This document shows positions 56,282-64,000 of a stretch of DNA of 64,000 nucleotides, piece after piece. How positions within the stretch are numbered: the first letter of the stretch is position 1; the number at the start of each line of letters is the position of its first letter. A program made the position numbers and the translations under genes. The DNA comes from CALCMJ01 sp964475415 (lineage in GTDB: Bacteria > Bacteroidota > Bacteroidia > Chitinophagales > Saprospiraceae), in NCBI GenBank assembly GCA_964475415.1, contig CAYYWZ010000013.1, positions 9,324 through 73,323 on the forward strand. The letters are read 5' to 3'. Below the pieces are notes generated by a model. The model made no database searches, was not told the DNA's origin, and was given only the letters and a program-made list of their open reading frames with translations.

Positions 56282-58726
56282 ATGAACGTATCGTTGAATT
56301 GGCTAAAGAATTATATAGATCTAGATCTTCCCGTGGAGGAAATAAGTCAAATTCTTACTGCCATAGGTCTAGAAGTAGAGGGTGTAAAAGAAGTAGAAAG
56401 TATTCCTGGTGGTCTAGCAGGTCTAGTTGTAGGAAATGTAATAGAATGTGGACAGCATCCTAATGCAGATAGACTATCACTGACGAAGGTGGATGTAGGT
56501 GGAGAAGCTCCTTTACAGATTGTATGTGGTGCCCCTAATGTTGCCGCTGGCCAAAAGGTAATCGTTGCAACGATAGGTACAACGCTCTACCCTACAACAG
56601 GTGAGCCGTTCAAAATCAAAAAAGGTAAGATACGAGGTGAGCTCAGCGAAGGAATGATCTGTGCAGAAGATGAGATAGGATTAGGAAGTGGTCACGATGG
56701 CATCATTGTTCTTCCAGAGGAAACAAAGACAGGAGCTACAGCTGCAGAAATATATAATCTTTCTTCAGACCATGTGTTCGACATAGGTCTTACCCCTAAC
56801 CGTTCTGATGCAACTTCTCATCTAGGTGTAGCTAAGGATCTTGCTGCATATCTAAAAATAAACCATGAAGGTGATACAAATGTCAAATCACCTGACGTGG
56901 GTAGCTTTTCTGTAGAGCACGAAAGTTATCCTATAGAAGTGGAAGTAGAAAATACAACTTCTTGTCCTAGATTTTCTGGCGTAACACTTTCTAATATTGT
57001 GGTCAAAGCCAGTCCTGAATGGATGCAAAAATCATTGAATGCAATAGGTGTAAGACCGATCAACAATGTTGTAGATATAACGAACTATGTATTACATGAG
57101 ATAGGTCAACCTTTGCACGCTTATGATGCTGACAAAATAGCTGGAAGTAAAATTATTGTAAAAAATCTCCCTAAAGATACCGTCTTCAAATCACTAGATG
57201 AGCAAGATAGAAAACTTCATGAAGAAGATCTAATGATCTGCGATAGCCAATCTAATGCGATGTGTATTGGAGGTGTATTTGGAGGTGCTAATTCGGGTGT
57301 TACAGATCATACTAAAAACATATTTTTAGAAGCAGCCTATTTCGAAGCAGGAACCATAAGACGATCTAGCACTAGGCATCTGCTCAGAACAGATGCGGCC
57401 AAGGTATTCGAAAAAGGAGCTGATCCTAATAATACTATCTATGCGCTAAAAAGAGCTGCTAATCTTCTTGTAGAATATGCAGAAGCAACAATTGCCTCAG
57501 AGATAGTAGATTTATATCCTCAAGTTATCCATCCACTTACTATCCATGTACGTTACGACAAAATCAATGACCTTATAGGCGACAATATTTCTAAGGAGGA
57601 AGTACATGATATACTATACGCTATGGATATGGAGATCAAACCTGTAGACGATCACAGTATCCAGGTAATGGTTCCGACTAACAAGGCAGACGTAATCAGA
57701 GAGGTAGATGTTATAGAAGAAATATTAAGGATATACGGATTTAACAAGGTAGCTATACCGGACCAGATTAGTTCGACGATACAGTTTAGCTCTTTTCCAG
57801 AAAAGAATTATGTCAAAAATCTTCTCGCTGATTTTCTATCTAGCAATGGATGGAATGAGATGATGGGATTATCTCTCGTAGAATCTAGAAAGGCAAAAGA
57901 TCTAATTACCCTTCAAGATGAAGAACTTGTATATATCAACAATACGTCTAATATTCACTTAGATATTATGAGACCAGATATGATGACCAGTGGACTCATA
58001 AGTGTATTACATAATCAGAATTATCAGTTGCAAGATATAAGACTTTACGAGTATGGAAGCACCTATCATAATAGAGGAGATGGAAGCTTTATAGAGGTTC
58101 CATACTTAACGCTATTTCTCAAGGGGAAGAAAAATCCTGAGTCGTGGAGAAACGCTTCAGAAAATACGGAACTCTCAGATCTACAACAAACTATAAGTTC
58201 TAGTCTAACTAGAATAGGACTTAGGAATTATATGACAGCAGAAACTAATGATGATAGCAGGTTTGATTACGCTATAGATTACAAAATACACAATAACACT
58301 ATCATCAGAACGGGCTTAGTGTCACAGGCGATTCTTAAGAAAATGAGCATCAAAGAGTCGGTATATTATGCAGAAATACAAATTGACAAGCTAGTCAAAG
58401 CTGCAAGAAAAGCTAAAAACCAAGTCTCTGAAATCAATAAATTTCCAGTATCTAGAAGAGATCTTGCTCTAGTTATAGATAAAAATAAGCAATTTGCTGA
58501 AATCGTACAGATAGCCCGAAAAGTAGACAAGAAGATATTGAAGGATGTCTCCTTATTTGACATATACGAGAACGAAGAGCAGCTAGGAGCAGGAAAAAAA
58601 TCTTACGCCGTACAATTTATGTTCGAAGACCCTACTAAGACTCTGAAGGACAAAGAAATAGAAAAGGTAATGAACAAGCTTTCTTCTGAGTTCGAGTCCA
58701 AGATGGGAGCACATATCAGAAAGTAA
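56282..58726 (+). CDS. pheT: Phenylalanine-tRNA ligase beta subunit
   Basis: 814 residues, normal for PheT. Order: EMAP/tRNA-binding domain (residues 40-150, GNVIECGQHPNADRLSLTKV), B3/B4 editing domain, B5 domain, core catalytic-like domain, C-terminal FDX-ACB anticodon-binding domain (INKFPVSRRDLALVIDKNKQ). Charges tRNA-Phe with PheS, which is not in the window. Followed by the coiled-coil ORF and zapA. Confidence 0.97.
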   Translation: MNVSLNWLKNYIDLDLPVEEISQILTAIGLEVEGVKEVESIPGGLAGLVVGNVIECGQHPNADRLSLTKVDVGGEAPLQIVCGAPNVAAGQKVIVATIGTTLYPTTGEPFKIKKGKIRGELSEGMICAEDEIGLGSGHDGIIVLPEETKTGATAAEIYNLSSDHVFDIGLTPNRSDATSHLGVAKDLAAYLKINHEGDTNVKSPDVGSFSVEHESYPIEVEVENTTSCPRFSGVTLSNIVVKASPEWMQKSLNAIGVRPINNVVDITNYVLHEIGQPLHAYDADKIAGSKIIVKNLPKDTVFKSLDEQDRKLHEEDLMICDSQSNAMCIGGVFGGANSGVTDHTKNIFLEAAYFEAGTIRRSSTRHLLRTDAAKVFEKGADPNNTIYALKRAANLLVEYAEATIASEIVDLYPQVIHPLTIHVRYDKINDLIGDNISKEEVHDILYAMDMEIKPVDDHSIQVMVPTNKADVIREVDVIEEILRIYGFNKVAIPDQISSTIQFSSFPEKNYVKNLLADFLSSNGWNEMMGLSLVESRKAKDLITLQDEELVYINNTSNIHLDIMRPDMMTSGLISVLHNQNYQLQDIRLYEYGSTYHNRGDGSFIEVPYLTLFLKGKKNPESWRNASENTELSDLQQTISSSLTRIGLRNYMTAETNDDSRFDYAIDYKIHNNTIIRTGLVSQAILKKMSIKESVYYAEIQIDKLVKAARKAKNQVSEINKFPVSRRDLALVIDKNKQFAEIVQIARKVDKKILKDVSLFDIYENEEQLGAGKKSYAVQFMFEDPTKTLKDKEIEKVMNKLSSEFESKMGAHIRK

Positions 58727-58882
58727 TGGCTAGTCTTAGATAATTATTAAGGTATAATGGACAATGAGTCCGTTATATAGGCTCAAGAAGCTTGTTTTTT
58801 GGATCTTATCTCCTCTTTTACATAGACTTATACATATTTTAAAATAAATATTAGTCTTAAGAGAAAAAATCACTAATTTTGT

Positions 58883-59158
58883 ATGATGCAGAACGTTTTG
58901 AGTAAGCTGAATCAACTCGAATTATCAGCCAAGAAATTGGTACATACTGTAGAGTATATCAAAGCAGAAAATAAACGCTTGCAAAAAGAGAATGCCTCGC
59001 TTAAAGATGAGTTAGGCTTGATAAAGAATGATAGACAAATTACAGGTGAAAACCAAGTGGTCAAAGATTTTAATGATAATAGTACAGATCAAATAAAAGA
59101 AGCGTTGAAGGAGTACATGGAGGAGATAGATAGTTGTATAGAACTGCTCAATAAATAA
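58883..59158 (+). CDS. Small coiled-coil protein upstream of zapA (ZapB-like)
   Basis: 91 residues, almost wholly helical. A leucine-rich coiled coil covers residues 7-50 (LSKLNQLELSAKKLVHTV..., ENKRLQKENASLKDELGL) and a helical C-terminus ends in IELLNK. It has the size and build of ZapB, the coiled-coil partner that crosslinks ZapA at the Z-ring, and it is 3 bases upstream of zapA. That is inference; there is no sequence match I can assert. A TAATTTTG -7-like element touches its start. Confidence 0.6.
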   Translation: MMQNVLSKLNQLELSAKKLVHTVEYIKAENKRLQKENASLKDELGLIKNDRQITGENQVVKDFNDNSTDQIKEALKEYMEEIDSCIELLNK

Positions 59159-59161
59159 AAC

Positions 59162-59443
59162 ATGGAAAAGCAGTTACAATCCGCAGAAATCATGGTTGGG
59201 GGAAAAGCCTTCCCTATAAAGCTCTCGGAGCAAGAAATGAATAATTTGCCCCAAGTTGAAAAAAACATCAATGAGCGGATTACTGATTTTCAGATGAAAT
59301 ACAAGAATCTAGAAAAAATAGATTGTATTTCTATGGCCCTCATCTCTTACGCATTTGATTTGCTAAACGAAAAAAAATCTAAGTCCAAGGAAGCTGTAAT
59401 AGAAAAGATAGGTGCTATCCAGCACTTATTAGAAAAAGCTTAA
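59162..59443 (+). CDS. zapA: Cell division protein ZapA
   Basis: 93 residues; ZapA-family FtsZ-ring stabiliser. N-terminal beta part IMVGGKAFPIKLSEQEMNNL, then the conserved dimerisation helix (INERITDFQMKYKNLE, LLNEKKSKSKEA). Close coupling to the coiled-coil gene suggests cotranscription, and rny follows 150 bases later. Confidence 0.85.
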   Translation: MEKQLQSAEIMVGGKAFPIKLSEQEMNNLPQVEKNINERITDFQMKYKNLEKIDCISMALISYAFDLLNEKKSKSKEAVIEKIGAIQHLLEKA

Positions 59444-59593
59444 GTCTATTCTTTTACATCACTCTTTTCATTTATTTATTTAACGCTAGAATAGCTATTT
59501 GGTATTGGCGATTTCTTATATGCAAAGCATAACTTACTTTGACATACAAGATAATAGCCTAACAATAATACTGTTCTTAAAATTATATTATTA

Positions 59594-61255
59594 ATGGAAA
59601 TAGGAATAATAGGAATTATTACTGCTGTTGTAGGAGCAATTCTTGGTTTTTTTCTTACTAATATTTCTGTCAAAAAAGCGGGACAAAACAAGATCGAAGA
59701 AGCGAACAAAAAAGCTGATCTTACGCTAAAAGAAACAGATCTTACTGTAGAAAGAAAGCTTGCTGAAGCCAATAGCAAAGCAGACAAAATTCTCTCAAAA
59801 GCAAAAAGCTCCAACGAGTCTATCAAGCAGAGAAAAATCCAAGAAGCAAAGGAAAAATTTTCTAAACTCAAGTCAGACTATGAAAGCTACAAATCTGAGC
59901 ACAAAATAGAAATGAAAGAACGTGAGATGAACGTTGTTTCTCTAGAAAAAGATCTTAATATCAAAAAGAGAGATCTAACGAAAGAAATAGAAAACATAGA
60001 GCAGCGAGAAGCTGAAGTAACTGCTATCAAGCAGAACTTAGAGAAACAAATAAAAATCGTCTCTAAGAAAAAAGAAGAGCTAGAGATGGCTAACGAGAAA
60101 CATATCAAAGCACTAGAAAGTGTATCTAGATTATCAGAAGCAGAAGCTAAAGAAAAGCTTCTAGAAGCAGTAAGAGCTAAAGCAGAGACGGATGCTATGG
60201 CTATACAGAAAGAAGCTATTCTCAATGCAAAGGCTACGGCAAATAAGGAAGCTAAGAAAATTATCATCCAGTCTATTCAGAGAAGCTGTGCTGAGTATAC
60301 TATAGAAAATACAGTTTCTGTATTCAATCTAGAGTCTGATGATATAAAGGGACAGATTATAGGTAGAGAAGGTAGAAATATCCGAGCATTAGAAGCTGCA
60401 ACAGGAGCAGAGATTGTGGTAGATGATACACCAGAAGCGATTATCATCTCTAGTTTCGATCCTATCAGAAGAGAGATCTGTAGATTATCGCTTAAGCGTC
60501 TTGTAGCTGATGGAAGAATACATCCAGCAAAAATAGAAGAGACGGTAGCTAAGGTTAGGAAACAACTTACAGAGCAGATTGTAGAGATAGGAGAACGTAC
60601 CGTTATAGATCTAGATATACACGGACTCAATGCTTACCTTGTAAAGATGGTCGGTAGAATGCGTTTCCGTTCTTCTTATGGACAGAACCTACTTAAGCAC
60701 TCTATAGAAACAGCAAACCTATGTGCTACTATGGCTGCAGAAATAGGACTAAGTCCTAAGCAGGTGAAACTAGCGAAGAGAGGTGGACTACTGCACGATA
60801 TAGGAAAAGTAGCTGAGGAAGAATCAGAATTATCACATGCACTCCTAGGTATGCAGATGTGTGAGAAGAATAAAGAGAACCCTATAATCTTAAATGCAGT
60901 CGGAGCGCACCACGATGAGATAGAAATGAATAACATCATCTCTCCTATCGTACAAGCCTGTGATGCGATCTCAGGTGCTAGACCAGGGGCCAGAAGAGAA
61001 ATACTAGATAGTTACCTTAAACGTATCGGCGAGCTAGAAGATCTAGCCATGGGTTACGAGGGTGTACAGAAAGCTTATGCTATCCAGGCGGGAAGAGAGC
61101 TGAGAGTTATCGTAGAAAGTGATAAGGTTACAGATGCCTTTGCAGATGATCTTGCTTTCATGATCTCACAGAAGATCCAAGACGAGATGCAATATCCGGG
61201 ACAAGTAAAAGTAACTGTGATCAGAGAGAAAAGAGCTACTGCAATTGCGAGATGA
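59594..61255 (+). CDS. rny: Ribonuclease Y
   Basis: 553-residue endoribonuclease that starts mRNA decay. N-terminal membrane helix (IITAVVGAILGFFLT, residues 6-24), long coiled coil (residues 35-220), KH domain (GREGRNIRALEAATGAEIVVDD, residues about 253-275) and HD domain with the LLHDIGK motif (His402, Asp403). A little longer than most. A terminator lies at 61338. Confidence 0.95.
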   Translation: MEIGIIGIITAVVGAILGFFLTNISVKKAGQNKIEEANKKADLTLKETDLTVERKLAEANSKADKILSKAKSSNESIKQRKIQEAKEKFSKLKSDYESYKSEHKIEMKEREMNVVSLEKDLNIKKRDLTKEIENIEQREAEVTAIKQNLEKQIKIVSKKKEELEMANEKHIKALESVSRLSEAEAKEKLLEAVRAKAETDAMAIQKEAILNAKATANKEAKKIIIQSIQRSCAEYTIENTVSVFNLESDDIKGQIIGREGRNIRALEAATGAEIVVDDTPEAIIISSFDPIRREICRLSLKRLVADGRIHPAKIEETVAKVRKQLTEQIVEIGERTVIDLDIHGLNAYLVKMVGRMRFRSSYGQNLLKHSIETANLCATMAAEIGLSPKQVKLAKRGGLLHDIGKVAEEESELSHALLGMQMCEKNKENPIILNAVGAHHDEIEMNNIISPIVQACDAISGARPGARREILDSYLKRIGELEDLAMGYEGVQKAYAIQAGRELRVIVESDKVTDAFADDLAFMISQKIQDEMQYPGQVKVTVIREKRATAIAR

Positions 61256-61337
61256 TTTCGGTGTTGGGTTTCTGGTAATGGATACTGGGGTTCTGGAATG
61301 AGTAGAGAGATTAAGAATTGTTAATTCAAAAATAAAT

Positions 61338-61368
61338 AAGGACTGAGCTTGTAGCTTGGTCCTTTTTT
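61338..61368 (+). terminator. Terminator of rny
   Basis: AAGGAC (61338-61343) / GTCCTT (61359-61364) with inner AGCT/AGCT pairing, then TTTTTT to 61368. Confidence 0.8.
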
Positions 61369-61388
61369 CTATTTGTGTGTTTTTAGTG

Positions 61389-61728
61389 GTTCGTTTTGGC
61401 GTCCTCGCCCAAACAGGTTGGATCGGTTTGTGTGGAAAAGTGCTTGCTGGATTTTTGCAACTTGCATTTTCGTGTGTTACGGTGAGATAGATTTTTCCGC
61501 TGTGGTCGAAATTATATCCTTGCTGCTTCATTGTGTCCCACCTTCATTTCATTTTATCAGGATGACAATTCGCTGTACAAGGATGAAAGGTGTGCGTTGC
61601 GAGCCTTATGCAGGGACGCCCAAGGGAACCGAAGGTAGTTCGTTTGGCGTCCTCGCCGAAACATTTATATATAGTTTGTTCAGAAAAGTGATCCCTGAAT
61701 TCTTAGGCGGGGACGCCAAAGAATTCAG
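61389..61728. repeat. REP-like cluster of GGCGTCCTCGCC motifs
   Basis: GGCGTCCTCGCC occurs at 61398-61409 and 61646-61657, each after TTCGTTT(T), and in inverted, altered form GGCGGGGACGCC at 61706-61717. The last lies in a palindrome CTGAATTCTT (61695-61704) / AAGAATTCAG (61719-61728). A GC-rich patch in an AT-rich genome, as in dispersed intergenic repeats. Confidence 0.55.
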
Positions 61729-61811
61729 TTCCATATATTTTTGATGCGTTTTAATACAAATAGCTACATAAATAACTCATTATCATACATTTAACTAAAA
61801 TCCATTTTTTA

Positions 61812-62021
61812 TAGTAGGAAAATCTACTCCAAAACAAGTCATATTATAATCTAAGCTAATCGTGCTNNNNNNNNNNNNNNNNNNNNNNNNNNNNNNNNNN
61901 NNNNNNNNNNNNNNNNNNNNNNNNNNNNNNNNNNNNNNNNNNNNNNNNNNNNNNNNNNNNNNNNNNTAGTAGGAAAATCTACTCCAAAACAAGTCATATT
62001 ATAATCTAAGCTAATCGTGCT
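61812..62021. repeat. Exact 55-bp duplication flanking a second 100-N gap
   Basis: Bases 61812-61866 and 61967-62021 are identical over 55 positions and touch the two edges of the N run 61867-61966. Same pattern as at 4620-4823; a false gap. After merging, no ORF crosses it. Confidence 0.9.
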
Positions 62022-62170
62022 GAAAATACCGCAGTTATTAGTTCTTAAGTTTTTAGGCTGTGGTAATTTTTGGACTATATCTAGTACTCGGAATTATATA
62101 TTATCACAATAACAAAAATCTATATTAATCAGAATATTATTTGTTAATTAGTTTATTATGTAGCATTTAA

Positions 62171-62201
62171 TTTGTTATTGTTGAATTTTATGCTATCTTT
62201 A
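62171..62201 (+). promoter_or_regulatory. Promoter upstream of the T9SS gene
   Basis: TTTG (62171-62174), 19 bases, then TATCTTTA (62194-62201), one base off TAnnTTTG. It would start transcription near 62208, before the ATG at 62268. Confidence 0.55.
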
Positions 62202-62271
62202 CATTGTAATTACAGCAATATCGATAGCTATTTTGCTTTTGATAAACTTTAAAAACAAACTTATTTTATGA

Positions 62272-63426
62272 AATTCAAATACACCGAGAGGACTTAGCTT
62301 TACCTGTAATTTATTAGCGAACAATAGAACAGCAGTACTTGCGCTATCTGCAACACAATTGAGTATCGGAAAATTACAATTTAATCCAGGAGGTAATGAT
62401 GATATTTTAGCTTCTAAAAATCAATTTTTAACAGCGAATGATGACATTATTAATAATAATGCACAAGCCTCTGCATTGGTGCAATACTACTATGAGGAAT
62501 TTATAAATATAGAACGACCAATGGATAATTTGAATGTATCTACCTTTACAGCTGATCCCTTTACTTGTTACGAAGAACCTGGAGGTCCAATCGGACCAGA
62601 AGATTACTTTGATGATATAAATGGATTTTATACGACACAAACAGAAGAAACTGCTGTGAAGCAGGATATAACAAATATTAATGCACAAATCCCTCAATCA
62701 GGTCCGACAGCTCAACAGAAAGAAGAATTAGCTGCATTATGGTACCAAGAGGATTTACTCCTTGCAGATTTACTTGTGTATCTACAAATCTATGATTCGC
62801 TATGGGATGAAGCACTATACTTAGGGTATCTATCAGATTTTGAGACGATGTCAGCAGATATAATTGCGATAAAATATCATGTTGGTCAGAGTAATTGGTC
62901 ATCTGCACAAAGTATGATAGCTGCTATTCCTGGTAGTTATACGCTAGATACTGAGGCTACTGTAGAGTATAATGATTTCAAATCTTTGTTTGATTATCTT
63001 GATGGCAAAGATCTTACCAACCTTAATAGTTCGGATGTTCAACACTTAGTAACTACTACAGAAAATTCAACAAATCTTGCAGCCTCTTGGTCACAGGCGC
63101 TCTTAGTTCCTTATGGATATCTTTATACTTCACATATAGAAATACCCATAATCTATAGGACCAGTGAAAAGGCTGTCAAAAATACTAGCTCTAATAAAAT
63201 TACAATACTTCCCAATCCAACTACTAATTACTTTCTAGTTAATACTAGCGAAAGTAATATTGATTATCGATTAGAAGTCTACTCTATGGATGGAAAAATT
63301 CTGCACAGCGATACCATTGTTGCGAATAAAAGAATAGATATTTCTAGTTATAACCCTGGACTGTATATTGCAAGACTTACAGATAGTACAGGAGCAGTTA
63401 TAATTAAGAAAATTATCAAACAATAA
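62272..63426 (+). pseudogene. T9SS-sorted protein with broken or missing N-terminus
   Basis: The frame is open from 62272 to 63426 but has no ATG near its start; only a TTG at 62359 is available. The ATG at 62268, placed correctly after a promoter, leads in another frame to a TAG after nine codons. A one-base change near 62270-62290 would join that ATG to the long frame (...PRGLSFTCNLLANNRT). The body (62359 on) is unknown; the C-terminus has a sorting domain (ITILPNPTTNYFLVN, LEVYSMDGKI, YNPGLYIARL, final IIKKIIKQ). No signal peptide is visible, so it may be truncated. Confidence 0.6.
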
Positions 63427-63433
63427 GAATCCT

Positions 63434-63466
63434 GCTCCTCTTGAAAAAACCTCAAGAGGAGCTTTT
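63434..63466 (+). terminator. Rho-independent terminator
   Basis: 11-bp perfect stem GCTCCTCTTGA (63434-63444) / TCAAGAGGAGC (63452-63462) followed by TTTT, 8 bases after the T9SS stop codon. Confidence 0.9.
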
Positions 63467-63478
63467 ATTATATTAATT

Positions 63479-64000
63479 ATGAAATATTTATTTATTATAC
63501 TTTTCACATTCAATATTTCAATTGTTTGTACTGGACAAGGAATCTTAAGAAAAACTTTCAAGTCCGAAAGCGCTTATTCAACTAGCACAGGTACTTATGC
63601 ACCTGTTAAAATTATTGATGATAGAATATATATAAAAGGCTTTGATCTTTATCCTGATAGTTCTCATTTATATTTAGCAAAATTTGATACATTATTTAAC
63701 TTAGTAAACTATGTTAACCTCGATGATATTGATCCTGAAATAGTATCAGGTTTTGGAGATATTATCAAGACCTCAGACAATGGTGTTCTTCTACTCAATC
63801 CTATCAATGGACCAGTTACTTTCAATTTCATTAAACTAAATCAAAATTTTGAAATAGAATGGGTTACTGATTATACAGAAGATATACTCAGATTCACAAC
63901 TGCGGATAAGGTCATAGAAACAGACAGTACTTTTGTGGTTTTTGGGCGGACAGCCGTGAATAACCAATTTTATGAAATATATGTAAGTAATTTTGATAAG
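63479..64000 (+). CDS. Secreted propeller-like protein, 5' part only
   Basis: Starts ATG at 63479 and stays open to the window edge (174 codons). Signal peptide (YLFIILFTFNISIVCTGQ) then short strands with repeated I-x-x-W and hydrophobic pairs, like the lipoprotein at 17796. Probably a T9SS cargo or surface protein; the C-terminus is outside the window. Confidence 0.7.
   Translation, partial: MKYLFIILFTFNISIVCTGQGILRKTFKSESAYSTSTGTYAPVKIIDDRIYIKGFDLYPDSSHLYLAKFDTLFNLVNYVNLDDIDPEIVSGFGDIIKTSDNGVLLLNPINGPVTFNFIKLNQNFEIEWVTDYTEDILRFTTADKVIETDSTFVVFGRTAVNNQFYEIYVSNFDK

Larger units (their letters stand above)
61256..62167. other. Repeat-rich spacer without a gene
   Basis: Apart from the rny terminator and the GGCGTCC repeat cluster, the region holds the false gap 61867-61966 and AT-rich sequence with a TACCGCAG/CTGTGGTA hairpin near 62027-62065. 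Open frames crossing this region show no protein-like composition and overlap the repeats. Confidence 0.5.

Noticed and set aside
58800..58850. Possible terminator or attenuator after pheT
   Set aside because: Only a four-base stem before the T run; too weak.
59476..60939. Several Ser-rich minus-strand frames
   Set aside because: Shadows of the RNase Y coiled coil and domains.
61166..61531. 121-residue minus-strand frame over the end of rny
   Set aside because: Overlaps rny and repeats; no conserved protein features.
61373..61744. 123-residue open frame over the repeat cluster
   Set aside because: It overlaps the GGCGTCC repeats and has an unnatural composition; a chance frame in GC-rich repeat sequence.
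1..64000. tRNA, rRNA and CRISPR arrays
   Set aside because: None found on reading either strand; no cloverleaf with a TTC arm and no regularly spaced direct repeats.

Overview
The window is a chromosome segment of an AT-rich member of the Bacteroidota, most like a marine or environmental Saprospiraceae/Lewinella-type organism. The evidence is a PorQ gene of the type IX secretion system (T9SS), several Por-type C-terminal sorting domains (YPNP / LPNP motifs), an ECF sigma/FecR pair, the zapA-rny and DUF6029-Omp28 neighbourhoods, DUF2480, and promoters of the Bacteroidota form TTTG-N19-TAnnTTTG. Several conserved genes appear to start with TTG. Lineage assignment is inference. Two runs of exactly 100 N (4672-4771, 61867-61966) are each flanked by the same 52 or 55 bases on both sides, so they look like false scaffold gaps between overlapping contigs from a short-read assembly.

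Layout. 0.2-3.7 kb: MFS exporter, MlaF/MlaE-type lipid ABC transporter, SDR oxidoreductase. 3.8-6.3 kb: a dead ECF sigma gene next to an intact sigma/FecR regulatory pair (FecR split by the false gap). 6.4-13.2 kb: NRDE protein, an overlapping trio (FabG, M43 metalloprotease lipoprotein, polytopic membrane protein) and an acyl-CoA oxidase. 13.4-19.1 kb: a decaying region with a glycosyltransferase fragment, an intact TPR/beta-barrel protein, and a wrecked nitric-oxide sensing locus. In that locus an H-NOX gene is cut in two by about 1.2 kb carrying a lipoprotein gene, and its partner PAS histidine kinase is fused to a secreted-protein tail. 19.2-21.8 kb: VWA/MoxR pair and a DksA-type zinc protein. 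21.9-28.6 kb: scpB-DUF2480, a PpiD-like chaperone, then MORN lipoprotein-porQ-M23 peptidase. 28.7-31.0 kb: tandem secreted alpha/beta hydrolases. 31-33.3 kb: remnants, a small ORF and an M57 peptidase. 33.3-39 kb: DUF5009 acyltransferase, MFS, DUF1835, pseudouridine synthase, dnaB. 39.5-40.5 kb: pseudogene cluster. 41.7-50.2 kb: NatAB-like ABC pair, rRNA methyltransferase, RDD, PaaE-like reductase, GT2, ABC-F, TlpA. 50.5-56.1 kb: DUF6029-Omp28 and other envelope proteins. 56.3-61.3 kb: pheT, a ZapB-like coiled-coil ORF, zapA, rny. 61.3-64 kb: repeat-rich spacer, a T9SS protein and a gene running off the end.

Much of the window serves the cell envelope and secretion: PorQ works with the T9SS cargo tails seen here, PpiD and TlpA/Omp28 with periplasmic folding, and MlaEF with outer-membrane lipid balance. 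The housekeeping genes (dnaB, pheT, scpB, zapA, rny, rRNA-modifying enzymes) look intact. Decay is concentrated in sensory genes (ECF, H-NOX/kinase) and secreted-protein genes.
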